From Arthrobacter cupressi (GTDB taxonomy: Bacteria > Actinomycetota > Actinomycetes > Actinomycetales > Micrococcaceae), in assembly GCF_900099975.1 (NCBI RefSeq), contig NZ_FNEI01000023.1, positions 1 to 32,261 on the forward strand: a DNA stretch of 32,261 nucleotides, given 5' to 3'. Position 1 is the first letter of the stretch. Each line of letters begins with the position of its first letter. This document shows, one piece after another, positions 17,500 through 25,611 of this stretch. The notes beneath the pieces were generated by a model. It saw nothing but the letters and a program-made list of their open reading frames with translations, made no database searches and was not told the DNA's origin. The position numbers and the translations under genes were made by a program.

Positions 17500-19620
17500 G
17501 TGACCATGGGCGAACACGGGTTGTTTCCGCTCGATGCGGATTCCTTCGCCGCGGCTTCCGTGCGGCAGCCTTCCCTGCTGCAGGGATTCCCGGCGCAGGC
17601 ACCTGCGGGCGGGCCCGAAACGGCCGCCGTGGATCCGGTGGCCGCGGTACTCATCGAATCGCCCCTGCCGCACCTGGACCGGCCCTTCGACTACAGCGTG
17701 CCGGCCAAATTCGCCGAATCCGCGCTGCCCGGCGTCCGCGTCAAGGTGCGCTTCAACGGCCAGGAACTCGGCGGATACATCCTGGAGCGCAAGCCCTACG
17801 CCCCCGGCGGCCCGTCCCTGGTACCGCTGCTGAAAGTGGTTTCCGCCGTTCCTGTGCTGGGCCCGTCCCTGTTGGCCCTGGCCTCCGCGGTCGCCGAGCG
17901 CTACGCCGGCACCCTGAGCGACGTCCTGCGCACCGCCATCCCGCCCCGCGTTGCCGGCGTCGAAAAGGCCTACCTCGCCGGGGAATCCCTCGAAGGCAAT
18001 GACTCCGGCGCCCGCGTGGACGGCTTGGCAGATGCGGCCGGAGGCTGGTCCTCCTACGGCAACGGCCCGGCTTTCCTGCAGCATCTGGCAGCCGGCGGTT
18101 CACCGCACGCCGTCCTCACGGCGGTGCAGGGCTATGGCCCGGACAGCTGGCCGCGGCTGCTGGCCGCCGCCGTCGCCGCGGTGCGCTCCTCGGGGCGGGG
18201 CGCTGTCGTCGTGGTTCCAGACCACCGGGACCTGGACCGGATGGAGAAGGCCCTCCTGGAGGTGCTGCCGGCCGCGGACGTCGCTCGCCTCACCGCCGAA
18301 GACGGCCAGACCCCCCGGTACCGGAACTATCTGAGGCTGCTGCGCGGCGACGCCCGCGTCGCCGTAGGCACACGTTCGGCGGCGTACGCCCCGGTGCGGG
18401 ACCTTGGCCTCGTGGTGTGCTGGGACGACGGCGACGACCTCCACATTGACCAACGCGCGCCCTATGCCCACAGCCGCGAGGTGCTGCTGCTGCGCAGCGA
18501 CCAGGAAAAGACGGCCTGCCTGATGGCTGCGCACAGCAGGAGCACCGAACTGCAGCGCCTCGTGGGTACCGGCTGGGCAGCGGCCGTGGAGGCTCCGCGG
18601 CCCGTGCTCCGGAGCCGGACCCCGCGGGTCCTGAACACTGCCGACAGCTTCGAACAGGAGCGGGACCCGCTGGCCCGCATCGCCCGGCTGCCCGGCGCGG
18701 CGTGGCGCGCGGCAAAGGAAGGCCTGGAACGCGGGCCGGTGCTCGTGCAGGTGGCGCGGGCCGGTTACGCCCCGTCCCTGGTGTGTGAGGACTGCCGCGC
18801 GCCGGCGCGCTGCACCAACTGCCAGGGGCCGCTGGCCGTCACGGGGCCCTCCTCGCCACCACAGTGCCGCTGGTGCTCCACTCCCGCCCCCGAATGGCAG
18901 TGCCGGCACTGCGGCGGGCGGCGGCTGCGGCGTGGCGCCGCCGGGGTGCTGCGCACCGCCGAAGAACTCGGCCGCGCCTTCCCCGGGAAGACTGTGGTCA
19001 CCTCGTCCGGGGACCAGGTCAAGGCCAGGGTGGGTACTGCGCCCGCCCTCGTGGTCGCGACCATCGGCGCCGAACCCGTGGCCGACGAAGGCTACGCGGC
19101 CGCCCTGCTCCTGGATGGCGATTCACTGCTCCGCCGCGAAAACCTGCGGGCAGGCGAGGACACCGTGCGGCGCTGGTTCAATGCGGCCGCCCTGGTCCGG
19201 CCGGCGTCGGAGGGCGGACTCGTCGTGGTCACGGCGGATGACAGCACCGCCACGGGCGCCTTGCTGCGCTGGGACCCGGCCGGTTTTGCCGCCCGGGAAC
19301 TGGAGCTGCGGCAGGAACTGAAACTGCCTCCCGCCGTCCGGGTGGCCTCAGTCACCGGGCCTCGCGCCGACGTCGTACATTTCACCGGCGCCCTGGAAAG
19401 CTCACTGCAGCTGCGCACCGTCGGGCCTTCGCCGCTCTCGGTGTCGGCCGCCCGTCAGGGCAGCCAGGCTGGAGAGGCGGACGTCCGCACCCTGCTGTTC
19501 ATTCCCTATGGGCAGGCGGCCCGGGCCACCAAGGCCATGCGCGCGGTCAAAGCCGCGAGTGCGGCGAAACGGACCGCAGGTCCCGTCCAGCTCCGGCTCG
19601 ACGGCGTGGACGTGCTGTAG
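17500..19620 (+). CDS. priA: Probable replication restart protein PriA, helicase motifs degenerate
   Basis: The 706-residue protein has the PriA 3'-DNA-binding domain (VAAVLIESPLPHLDRPFDYSVP from about 47) and eight cysteines in the zinc-binding insertion (C429, C432, C438, C441, C456, C459, C468, C471). The usual Walker A region instead reads TAVQGYGPDSWPRLL (207-221), and the DEAH position reads VVCWDDGDDLHID (305-317), so ATP hydrolysis and unwinding are unlikely. This degenerate state is known for actinobacterial PriA. It probably serves as a DNA- and protein-binding scaffold at stalled forks. The GTG at 17500 has GGAGG at good spacing; the ATG at 17506 is an alternative start. Confidence 0.92.
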   Translation: MTMGEHGLFPLDADSFAAASVRQPSLLQGFPAQAPAGGPETAAVDPVAAVLIESPLPHLDRPFDYSVPAKFAESALPGVRVKVRFNGQELGGYILERKPYAPGGPSLVPLLKVVSAVPVLGPSLLALASAVAERYAGTLSDVLRTAIPPRVAGVEKAYLAGESLEGNDSGARVDGLADAAGGWSSYGNGPAFLQHLAAGGSPHAVLTAVQGYGPDSWPRLLAAAVAAVRSSGRGAVVVVPDHRDLDRMEKALLEVLPAADVARLTAEDGQTPRYRNYLRLLRGDARVAVGTRSAAYAPVRDLGLVVCWDDGDDLHIDQRAPYAHSREVLLLRSDQEKTACLMAAHSRSTELQRLVGTGWAAAVEAPRPVLRSRTPRVLNTADSFEQERDPLARIARLPGAAWRAAKEGLERGPVLVQVARAGYAPSLVCEDCRAPARCTNCQGPLAVTGPSSPPQCRWCSTPAPEWQCRHCGGRRLRRGAAGVLRTAEELGRAFPGKTVVTSSGDQVKARVGTAPALVVATIGAEPVADEGYAAALLLDGDSLLRRENLRAGEDTVRRWFNAAALVRPASEGGLVVVTADDSTATGALLRWDPAGFAARELELRQELKLPPAVRVASVTGPRADVVHFTGALESSLQLRTVGPSPLSVSAARQGSQAGEADVRTLLFIPYGQAARATKAMRAVKAASAAKRTAGPVQLRLDGVDVL

Positions 19621-19635
19621 CGGCGGAAGACGCCG

Positions 19636-20721
19636 TCAGCGGCGCTTCCTGCCGCGCATGGCCACGATTTCATCCGCCACCGCGAGCAGTTGCCGGGCCG
19701 AATCCTCCCAGCTGAAATCCGCCGCGCGCTCCACGGAACGCCGGGAACGCTTCTGCCAGAACCCGCCGTCCCGCAGTTGCTGGACCGCGGCCGTGAACGC
19801 GGCAGGCGAATCCGGGTCCACGTAGCTGGCAGCGTCGGAGCCGACCTCACGGAAAATCGGGATGTCGCTGGCGATCACCGGGGTGCCCAGGGACATGGCT
19901 TCGACCAGCGGGAGGCCGTAGCCCTCGGCCCGGGACAGGCTCACCAAGGCGGTCGCCTTGGCCAGCAGAGCACTGTATTCCTCGTCGGTGACGCCGTTGT
20001 GGAAGCGGACGTCCGCGCCCGCGGGCACCAGCGCCTCCAGTTCGGCCCGGCGCTGCGGCGTGATCCGGCTGAGCAGGTGCAGGGTGAAATCGGGAAGCCC
20101 GGCCATGCCGCGGATCATCGTCTCCACGTTCTTGTACGGCATGAAGGACCCCATGTAGAGCAGGGACTTCTCGGCGCCGGCCCCGGGGTCGCGGGGCTGC
20201 TGTCCCGGCTGGGGGGCGTTCCCAACGATCCGCACCGGCCGGCTGGTCAGGCGGTACTTGGCCATCAGGGCTTCGGTGGTGTGGCTGATGGTCGCCACGA
20301 CGTCGGCCCGGTTCAGCAGGACCCGCTGCGGCCAGAAGGCCTTGTGGTAGAGACGCCACAGCAGCCGCACCGGTGCGGGCAGGAAACCGGGGGGAGCGGG
20401 GTGTTCGTAGTAGATGAGGTCGTGGAGGGTCAGGACCAGCCCGTATTTGCGGCCCAGGGTGCCCATCGTCTGCATGGGGCAGACCACCACGTCGGCGCCG
20501 AGCTTGTTGACTTCCCGGGCGACGAACAGTTCCATCGGCGACAACGGGCTGTTGACGAGCACATGCGGGACGTCGGGGAGCAGGGCGAGCTGGCGTGGGT
20601 CGCTGATCAGCATCGTCACGTCGGCGATTTTGGCGGTGGCCGCGATGAGGCTGGAGCCGTACCGGCTGATTCCGTCGTGGTGGTCGGTCCGGGTAAAACG
20701 GGCGTCGATGACGATCTTCAC
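19636..20721 (-). CDS. GT4-family (GT-B fold) glycosyltransferase
   Basis: The 361-residue cytoplasmic protein resembles group 1 glycosyltransferases, which transfer a sugar from a nucleotide donor. It begins MKIVIDARFT with GISRYGSSL, the acceptor-domain pattern. It has LLYMGSFMPYKNVETMI (187-203) at the start of the donor domain and RAEGYGLPLVEAMSLGTPVI (264-283) with the E-x7-E pair E266 and E274. The acceptor and sugar cannot be told from sequence. Its ATG overlaps the hydrolase stop by four bases, so both are translated from one message. Its 3' end faces priA with only 15 bases between them, and I see no clear terminator there. Confidence 0.88.
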   Translation of the reverse strand: MKIVIDARFTRTDHHDGISRYGSSLIAATAKIADVTMLISDPRQLALLPDVPHVLVNSPLSPMELFVAREVNKLGADVVVCPMQTMGTLGRKYGLVLTLHDLIYYEHPAPPGFLPAPVRLLWRLYHKAFWPQRVLLNRADVVATISHTTEALMAKYRLTSRPVRIVGNAPQPGQQPRDPGAGAEKSLLYMGSFMPYKNVETMIRGMAGLPDFTLHLLSRITPQRRAELEALVPAGADVRFHNGVTDEEYSALLAKATALVSLSRAEGYGLPLVEAMSLGTPVIASDIPIFREVGSDAASYVDPDSPAAFTAAVQQLRDGGFWQKRSRRSVERAADFSWEDSARQLLAVADEIVAMRGRKRR

Positions 20722-21659
20722 GCGGGGTGTTCCTCCAGGAAGGTGCGGATGGCTGCGGCTGCGGGTTCCGGCGTTTCGTAATGGATCAAGTGCCCGACGC
20801 CGGGAATCACCACGAGCTGCGCGTCCGGCAGCCGTTCGAGCAGCTTGTGCTGGGCCGGCAAGGTGGCGATCTCGTCCTTTTCGCCGGCGATGAGCAGGAC
20901 CGGCAGCTCAAGCCGTGAAGCCACCTCGGCCACATGGCTGGAAACGGAGGCCTCGAAGGATTCAAGCAGGCTGTTCCGGTCCGCGAAGGCGGAGAAGTAG
21001 GCATCGTGCTGGGCATGGACGAAGCCGCGCAGTTGCTTGTCCCGTGTCTTGGCCATGGTCTCGCTCATGACGCGCACGATCAGCCGGTTCCGCAGGATCG
21101 CCAGGCCCAGTGGCCGGGGAAGCCTGGCGGACAAGCGGTAATAGAAGACCGCAAGCTTGGTCATGATGCCCTTGGGGCCTTCGAGGGCCGGCGTGGCGAT
21201 GGGGTTGATCAACACCAGGGGAGTGACCGCGCCGGGATTCGCCGCGGCGAAGTGGCTGGTGATGATCGAACCGAAGGAATGCCCCAGCAGCACGGTGTCC
21301 GGTCCGAGCCCGAGCGCCGCCATGAACTCGGCGATGAACTTCCCGTAGCGCTCCACGGTGTGTTCGTCCCGGACGAAAGCGTCGGAACTGCCGAACCCGG
21401 GCAGGTCCGGGACGATCACGCGCATCTCCGGCAGCATGTCGACCACCCGGAGCAGCCCATGGTGGTCGCCGCGGAACCCGTGGATCACCAGGACCGTGCG
21501 GGTGGCGGGTGTGGTGCTGACGGGCTCGTAACACCAATAGGCGACCGTGCCGCCGTCGAGCTCCAGGTCCGAGGCCCGCGTCCGTCCGGCGAGGGACGGG
21601 CTGAAGAAGGCCTGCGGATCCCGTGCGGGACCGGAGCGGCCGGTGTCCAGTTGTTCCAT
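20718..21659 (-). CDS. Alpha/beta-fold hydrolase
   Basis: The 313 residues form an alpha/beta hydrolase with oxyanion segment VIHGFRGDHHGLL (58-70), nucleophile elbow LLGHSFGS (S128), acid D262 in AGEKDEIA and H290 in PGVGHLIHYE. The cap region at about 155-245 is helical. There is no signal peptide, so it is probably cytoplasmic. The substrate is unknown; esters or lactones are typical. The minus-strand AAGGAT a few bases before the ATG at 21659 is a good ribosome site. It lies 39 bases after the aldo/keto reductase and overlaps the glycosyltransferase start. Confidence 0.88.
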   Translation of the reverse strand: MEQLDTGRSGPARDPQAFFSPSLAGRTRASDLELDGGTVAYWCYEPVSTTPATRTVLVIHGFRGDHHGLLRVVDMLPEMRVIVPDLPGFGSSDAFVRDEHTVERYGKFIAEFMAALGLGPDTVLLGHSFGSIITSHFAAANPGAVTPLVLINPIATPALEGPKGIMTKLAVFYYRLSARLPRPLGLAILRNRLIVRVMSETMAKTRDKQLRGFVHAQHDAYFSAFADRNSLLESFEASVSSHVAEVASRLELPVLLIAGEKDEIATLPAQHKLLERLPDAQLVVIPGVGHLIHYETPEPAAAAIRTFLEEHPA

Positions 21660-21698
21660 GCGTGTGATCCTTATGCAGGGTCTGATTGACAGCTCTTC

Positions 21699-22577
21699 TT
21701 AATTGACATCGTCCGGGTGCGAACCCGTGCGGTGGTGCCGTTCGAGGGAGCCCAGCCCGTCCATGTCCTCGGCCGGCAACTGGAAGTCGAAGACCCGGAA
21801 ATTCTCCTCGATGCGGGCGCCGGAGCTCGCCTTCGGGATGACGATGTTGCCCAGTTGCAGGTGCCAGCGGATGACGATCTGCGCCGGCGTCCTGCCGTGT
21901 TTTTCGGCGAGCGCCAGGATGGCCGGGTCCGCCAGCACGTGGCCGCGGCCCAGCGGGCTCCAGGCCTCGGTGCGGATGCCGAGCTGATCGTGCAAGGTCC
22001 GCAGCCTTCCCTGCTGCAGCCACGGGTGCAGTTCGATCTGGTTGACCGCGGGCACTACCTCCGCCGACTCCATGAGGGCTTCCAGGTGTGCTGCCTGGAA
22101 GTTGGAAACACCGATGGCCCGGACGCGGCCTTCACGGTACAGGGTTTCCATGGCCTTGTAGCTTTCCTTGAACAGCCCGCGGGCGGCGCACGGCCAGTGG
22201 ATCAGATACAGGTCCACGTGGTCCAGGCCAAGCCTTGTCATCGACTCGTCGAAGGCCCGCAGCGTGGCGTCGTAGCCCTGGTCGTCGTTCCACAGTTTGG
22301 TGGTGACGAAGATATCGCTGCGGGAAAGGGCGTGGAATTCCTCGCCGGAGCCGCCGGTGTCCTCGTAGCTCCCGGACGGGGCGAGCGCGCGCCCGATTCC
22401 CTTGCCCACGCCGGTTTCGTTGCCGTACATCGCCGCGGTATCGAAGTGCCGGTATCCGGCGCCGATGGCGGTGGACACCAAGCCGGCCGCAGCGGCCGGA
22501 GGGACCTTGTACAGGCCGAACCCCAGCTGGTCGATCAGGACACCGTTGTTGAGGCTGAGGCGCGGCGAGGGTTTCAT
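21699..22577 (-). CDS. Aldo/keto reductase
   Basis: This is an NADPH-dependent (beta/alpha)8-barrel oxidoreductase acting on a carbonyl compound. The catalytic tetrad is present: D46 and Y51 in YRHFDTAAMYGNE, K94 in VTTKLWND and H127 in LIHWP. GVSNFQAAHLEAL and the coenzyme loop PKASSGARIEENF near the C-terminus also fit. A loop of about 15 residues (SGSYEDTGGSGEEFH) is inserted before the third strand. I start it at the ATG at 22577 (292 residues) because TAGAGT ends seven bases before it; the ATG at 22595 is an alternative. Its position behind the regulator beside glpD suggests glyceraldehyde or dihydroxyacetone as possible substrates, but that is inference. Confidence 0.92.
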   Translation of the reverse strand: MKPSPRLSLNNGVLIDQLGFGLYKVPPAAAAGLVSTAIGAGYRHFDTAAMYGNETGVGKGIGRALAPSGSYEDTGGSGEEFHALSRSDIFVTTKLWNDDQGYDATLRAFDESMTRLGLDHVDLYLIHWPCAARGLFKESYKAMETLYREGRVRAIGVSNFQAAHLEALMESAEVVPAVNQIELHPWLQQGRLRTLHDQLGIRTEAWSPLGRGHVLADPAILALAEKHGRTPAQIVIRWHLQLGNIVIPKASSGARIEENFRVFDFQLPAEDMDGLGSLERHHRTGSHPDDVN

Positions 22578-22584
22578 AGCAAAG

Positions 22585-22590
22585 ACTCTA
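22585..22590 (-). promoter_or_regulatory. -10 box for leaderless aldo/keto reductase transcript
   Basis: On the minus strand TAGAGT (22590-22585) is followed by seven bases and then the ATG at 22577. The reductase may thus have its own promoter in addition to read-through from the regulator gene nine bases upstream. No good -35 is seen. Confidence 0.45.
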
Positions 22591-22604
22591 CCCATCCGCC
22601 CGGC

Positions 22605-23567
22605 TCACGCGGAGTCACCAAAGCCCACCAGCCGCCGCGCCGTGGCCTCGTCCACGATCAGGTCCGTGGCGAGCCGTGCCGCGAGCGCCCCGCGCAGGCC
22701 ATCGATCTTGGATGCGCCGGAAACGACGCAGATGCGGCGCCGTACCTGGCGGAGCTGTTCATGGCTGGGTCCGGTGCTCCTTTCGTTCAAGGTGATCCCG
22801 TCGGAGGAGCCATCCGCACGGAAGAACACGGTGGCGACATCGCCCACCACGTCCGAACCGGCAAGCAGCTTGAGGTCGTTCTCATCCAGGTAGCCGCCGG
22901 CGTACACGTGGCTGGGGTAGGAGGAATCCACGGACCCGACACCGAAGATGGCGATGCTCATCCGGTCCTGGAGATCCAGCACGCGCCGCACGCTGCGTTC
23001 CTTCCACATCGCGGTCTTGGTCGAGGCGTGGTCGAAGAACGCGGGCACCGGGAACTGTTCCACGCGTGCACCGTAGGCGATTCCGAAGCGGCGCATGATG
23101 TCGCTCGCGTAGGTGATGCCGGTGGTCTGCATGTTTCCGGCGCCGTTGAGCTGGACCACGATGCTGTCGTGGGTGATCTTGCGGGTCAGGTGCCGGCTCA
23201 CGGCACTGATGGTGGCCCCCCATGCGATCCCGATGATCGCGTTCGAGTCGACGAGCGGGCCGATCGTCCGGGCGGCCTGCATCGCCACCCGGTCCAGGGT
23301 TTCGGCTTCGTTCAGTGTGTCCAGCACGGGGACCACGTGGACATCCACATTGTGTTGCTCGCGGATCATCCGTTCCAGTTCGGGGGCCGAATCCAGGGGG
23401 CTGCGGATCTGGACCTGAACCAGACCGGTATCCCGGGCGGAGGACAACAGGCGCGAAACGGTGGAGCGGGAGGTCCGCAGTTCCCGTGCGATGGCGTCCA
23501 TCGTCAGGTCCTGCAGGTAGTACATCTGGGCGGCGCGGAGCGCATCCGAGTGTCGGGAGCGTGGCAT
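22605..23567 (-). CDS. SorC-family sugar-binding transcriptional regulator
   Basis: The 320-residue protein has an N-terminal helix-turn-helix (about residues 10-50, MYYLQDLTMDAIARELRTSR then STVSRLLSSAR) and a SorC-type sugar-phosphate-binding domain. That domain includes GIAWGATISAV, FGVGSVDSSYPSH, GDVATVFFRADG, VSGASKIDGLRGAL and LIVDEATA. I prefer the ATG at 23567, since GGAATTGAG precedes it and the GTG at 23585 lies inside a palindrome that looks like an operator. It is divergent from glpD and so probably regulates glpDFK in response to a glycerol-derived phosphate. This is inferred from position, not from the domain alone. Confidence 0.9.
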   Translation of the reverse strand: MPRSRHSDALRAAQMYYLQDLTMDAIARELRTSRSTVSRLLSSARDTGLVQVQIRSPLDSAPELERMIREQHNVDVHVVPVLDTLNEAETLDRVAMQAARTIGPLVDSNAIIGIAWGATISAVSRHLTRKITHDSIVVQLNGAGNMQTTGITYASDIMRRFGIAYGARVEQFPVPAFFDHASTKTAMWKERSVRRVLDLQDRMSIAIFGVGSVDSSYPSHVYAGGYLDENDLKLLAGSDVVGDVATVFFRADGSSDGITLNERSTGPSHEQLRQVRRRICVVSGASKIDGLRGALAARLATDLIVDEATARRLVGFGDSA

Positions 23568-23580
23568 CTCAATTCCGTTC

Positions 23581-23641
23581 TGCACGTTTGTGCAAATAGC
23601 TTGAATTCATTTTCCATCATTCCAAAGAATTGGGTGTGCAA
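23581..23641. promoter_or_regulatory. Probable operator sites in the regulator-glpD intergenic region
   Basis: TGCACGTTTGTGCA at 23581-23594 is a perfect 5-4-5 palindrome. The half-site TGTGCAA at its right side (23589-23595) recurs at 23635-23641. The two copies flank the candidate glpD promoter, so a regulator bound to both could block it. This is consistent with control by the divergent SorC-family protein. Confidence 0.5.
23601..23630 (+). promoter_or_regulatory. Candidate glpD promoter
   Basis: TTGAAT (23601-23606) and AAGAAT (23625-23630) are 18 bases apart in an AT-rich stretch between the two TGTGCAA half-sites. Transcription would start near 23637. The leader contains a 7-bp hairpin at 23644-23665 (TGCGCCC / GGGCGCA). 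Confidence 0.45.
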
Positions 23642-23691
23642 GATGCGCCCGGCGTGATGGGCGCACAACCCCCAGCCCCAGGAGAGAAGTT

Positions 23692-25446
23692 TTGGGACAC
23701 ACCACGAACACCCCTTCCGCGGCAGGTGAGCGGGCCTCGGCAGCAGCGTTGCGCAAGCGCCCCCAGGCCCGGGTACTGATCATCGGCGGCGGGATCAACG
23801 GCGTCGGCACCTTCCGCGACCTCGCCCTGCAGGGCGTGGACGTCGCCCTCGTCGAACGCGGCGATTTCTGTCAGGGCGCCAGCGGGGCGTCCTCGCACAT
23901 GATCCACGGCGGCATCCGCTACCTCGAGAACGGCGAGTTCCGGCTGGTGCGCGAGTCCGTCGTCGAACGCAACCGCCTGCTGAAGATCGCCCCCCACTAC
24001 GTCAAGCCGCTGCAAACCACCATTCCCATCTTCAGCACCTTCTCGGGTGTCCTGTCTGCGCCCCTGCGTTTCCTCACCCACAAGCAGGGCAAGCCGAAGG
24101 AACGCGGCGCCTTCCTCATCAAGCTCGGACTGAGCCTGTACGACTCCTTCTCCCGCGCCGGCGGCAGCGTCCCGCGGCACCAGTTCCGCGGCCGGGAAGC
24201 AGCCCTGGCAGAACTTCCCGCCCTGGACCCCCGGGTCAAGTACACGGCCACCTACTTCGACGCCTCCGTGCACAACCCGGAGCGGCTCACCCTGGACGTG
24301 CTGCAGGACGGCGCGAAGGCCGGCGCGCTCGGCGCGCTGAGCGGCGGTTCCGCCCGTGCCGCCAACTATGTGTCGCTCGTGTCGATGTCCGACGGCGAAG
24401 CCCGGCTGCGTGACGAACTCACCGGCGGGGAATTCACCTTCCGCGCCGACGTCATCGTGAACACCACCGGCGCCTGGGTCGACCTGACCAACAACGCGCT
24501 CGGCCAGCCGAGCAGCTTCATGGGCGGCACCAAGGGCTCGCACATTGTCCTGGACCACCCGGAACTGCTCGCCGCGTGCAACGGCCGGGAGATCTTCTTC
24601 GAGCACACCGACGGCCGGATCGTGCTGATCTACCCGATGGGCGACCGGGTCCTGGTCGGCACCACCGACGTCGACGCCAACATGGCCGAGGACGCCGTCT
24701 GCACGGAGCAGGAGATCGACTACTTCTTCGAACTCGTGGGGCACGTCTTCCCCACCATCACGGTGGACCACAGCCAGATCGTCTACAGCTTTTCCGGTGT
24801 CCGGCCACTGCCCCGCCACGACGACACCCAGCCGGGTTTCGTCTCCCGCGATTACCGCATCGAGCGGAACGTCCCCGCGGGGCCGGGTTCCGCCGTCGTG
24901 CTTTCCCTGGTGGGGGGCAAATGGACCACCTTCCGCGCCCTGGCCGAACACCTCAGCAACGAGGTGCTCGCCGAACTGGGCATGGAACGCAAGGTTTCGA
25001 CGGCGAAACTCGCCATCGGCGGCGGCGCCGCCTTCCCGTCCACGGAGGAAGGCGAGCAGGACTGGATCAAGCGGCACATGTCGCCGGGGTTCGGTGCGGA
25101 GCGGGTGGCCGGGCTCCTGGCCCGCTACGGCACCCGGGCCGAAGAAGTCCTCGGCTACCTGAGGGCGGGCCACGACGAACTCCTGCGCTCCACCCATGAG
25201 CTGAGCGTGCGCGAACTGCAGTACATGGCGGAGCACGAACAGATCGGCCACCTCGTGGATGTGCTGATCCGCCGCACCTCCCTGGCCTTCCGCGGACTCG
25301 TTACGGGAGAACTGCTCAACGAACTGGCCGCCGTGCTGGCCGCTCCGCTGGGTTGGGACGAAGCCCGCAAGGCCGCCGAGATTGGGCACGCCCGGGACGT
25401 GCTCCAGCATTTCCACGGGGTCACGGTACACAGCCTCGTGTCCTGA
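23692..25446 (+). CDS. glpD: Glycerol-3-phosphate dehydrogenase (FAD-dependent, aerobic)
   Basis: GlpD oxidises glycerol 3-phosphate to dihydroxyacetone phosphate and passes electrons to the quinone pool at the inner face of the membrane. The 584-residue protein begins with a 25-residue variable tail. It then has the FAD-binding VLIIGGGINGVGTFRD (28-43), GASGASSHMIHGGIRYLE, the substrate-domain FMGGTKGSHIV, VLVGTTDVD and the helical C-terminal domain. The start is the TTG at 23692, because AGGAGA (23680-23685) is six bases upstream and no in-frame ATG precedes the FAD motif. It heads the cluster with glpF and glpK. Confidence 0.95.
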   Translation: MGHTTNTPSAAGERASAAALRKRPQARVLIIGGGINGVGTFRDLALQGVDVALVERGDFCQGASGASSHMIHGGIRYLENGEFRLVRESVVERNRLLKIAPHYVKPLQTTIPIFSTFSGVLSAPLRFLTHKQGKPKERGAFLIKLGLSLYDSFSRAGGSVPRHQFRGREAALAELPALDPRVKYTATYFDASVHNPERLTLDVLQDGAKAGALGALSGGSARAANYVSLVSMSDGEARLRDELTGGEFTFRADVIVNTTGAWVDLTNNALGQPSSFMGGTKGSHIVLDHPELLAACNGREIFFEHTDGRIVLIYPMGDRVLVGTTDVDANMAEDAVCTEQEIDYFFELVGHVFPTITVDHSQIVYSFSGVRPLPRHDDTQPGFVSRDYRIERNVPAGPGSAVVLSLVGGKWTTFRALAEHLSNEVLAELGMERKVSTAKLAIGGGAAFPSTEEGEQDWIKRHMSPGFGAERVAGLLARYGTRAEEVLGYLRAGHDELLRSTHELSVRELQYMAEHEQIGHLVDVLIRRTSLAFRGLVTGELLNELAAVLAAPLGWDEARKAAEIGHARDVLQHFHGVTVHSLVS

Positions 25447-25463
25447 CGGCTGAACGTGGAATC

Positions 25464-25490
25464 CGGTTCCCGCCACCCGTGCGGGAGCCG
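25464..25490 (+). terminator. Hairpin 1 between glpD and glpF
   Basis: Arms 25464-25473 and 25481-25490 pair over 10 bp (one G-U) with a seven-base loop. No U-tract follows; the second hairpin starts two bases later. Confidence 0.45.
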
Positions 25491-25491
25491 T

Positions 25492-25521
25492 GGCGGGGCG
25501 TCTTTGCATGGACGCCCCGCC
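25492..25521 (+). terminator. Hairpin 2 between glpD and glpF
   Basis: GGCGGGGCGTC (25492-25502) and GACGCCCCGCC (25511-25521) pair perfectly over 11 bp around an eight-base loop. This is the strongest of the series and could end or stabilise the glpD message. Confidence 0.55.
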
Positions 25522-25523
25522 CC

Positions 25524-25589
25524 GGCCGGGCGCACCCTCCCGGCCACACCAGAGAAATTGCGGCGCCCCTGAACCCGCGGGGCCGCAAT
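25524..25589 (+). other. Hairpins 3 and 4 in the glpF leader
   Basis: GGCCGGG (25524-25530) and CCCGGCC (25539-25545) form a 7-bp stem. A further stem with arms 25557-25568 and 25579-25589 (ATTGCGGC paired with GCCGCAAT, then three C-G pairs after a bulged G) lies just before the glpF ribosome site GAGGAG at 25601-25606. A role in translation or RNA stability is possible. Confidence 0.45.
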
Positions 25590-25611
25590 AGACGAAAATG
25601 AGGAGTCAAAG

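Noticed and set aside
16159..18084. Minus-strand open frame of 641 codons opposite metK and priA
   Set aside because: It runs across two real plus-strand genes and their gap, including both hairpins, and has no recognisable domain. It is an antisense shadow.
21686..21708. Two TTGACA hexamers on the plus strand, 17 bases apart, between the reductase and hydrolase genes
   Set aside because: Genes here run on the minus strand, no -10 box is placed correctly for a plus-strand gene, and one copy overlaps the end of the reductase gene. Probably chance.
21717..23657. Plus-strand open frame of 646 codons opposite the reductase and regulator
   Set aside because: It covers two real minus-strand genes and the operator region and shows no domain.
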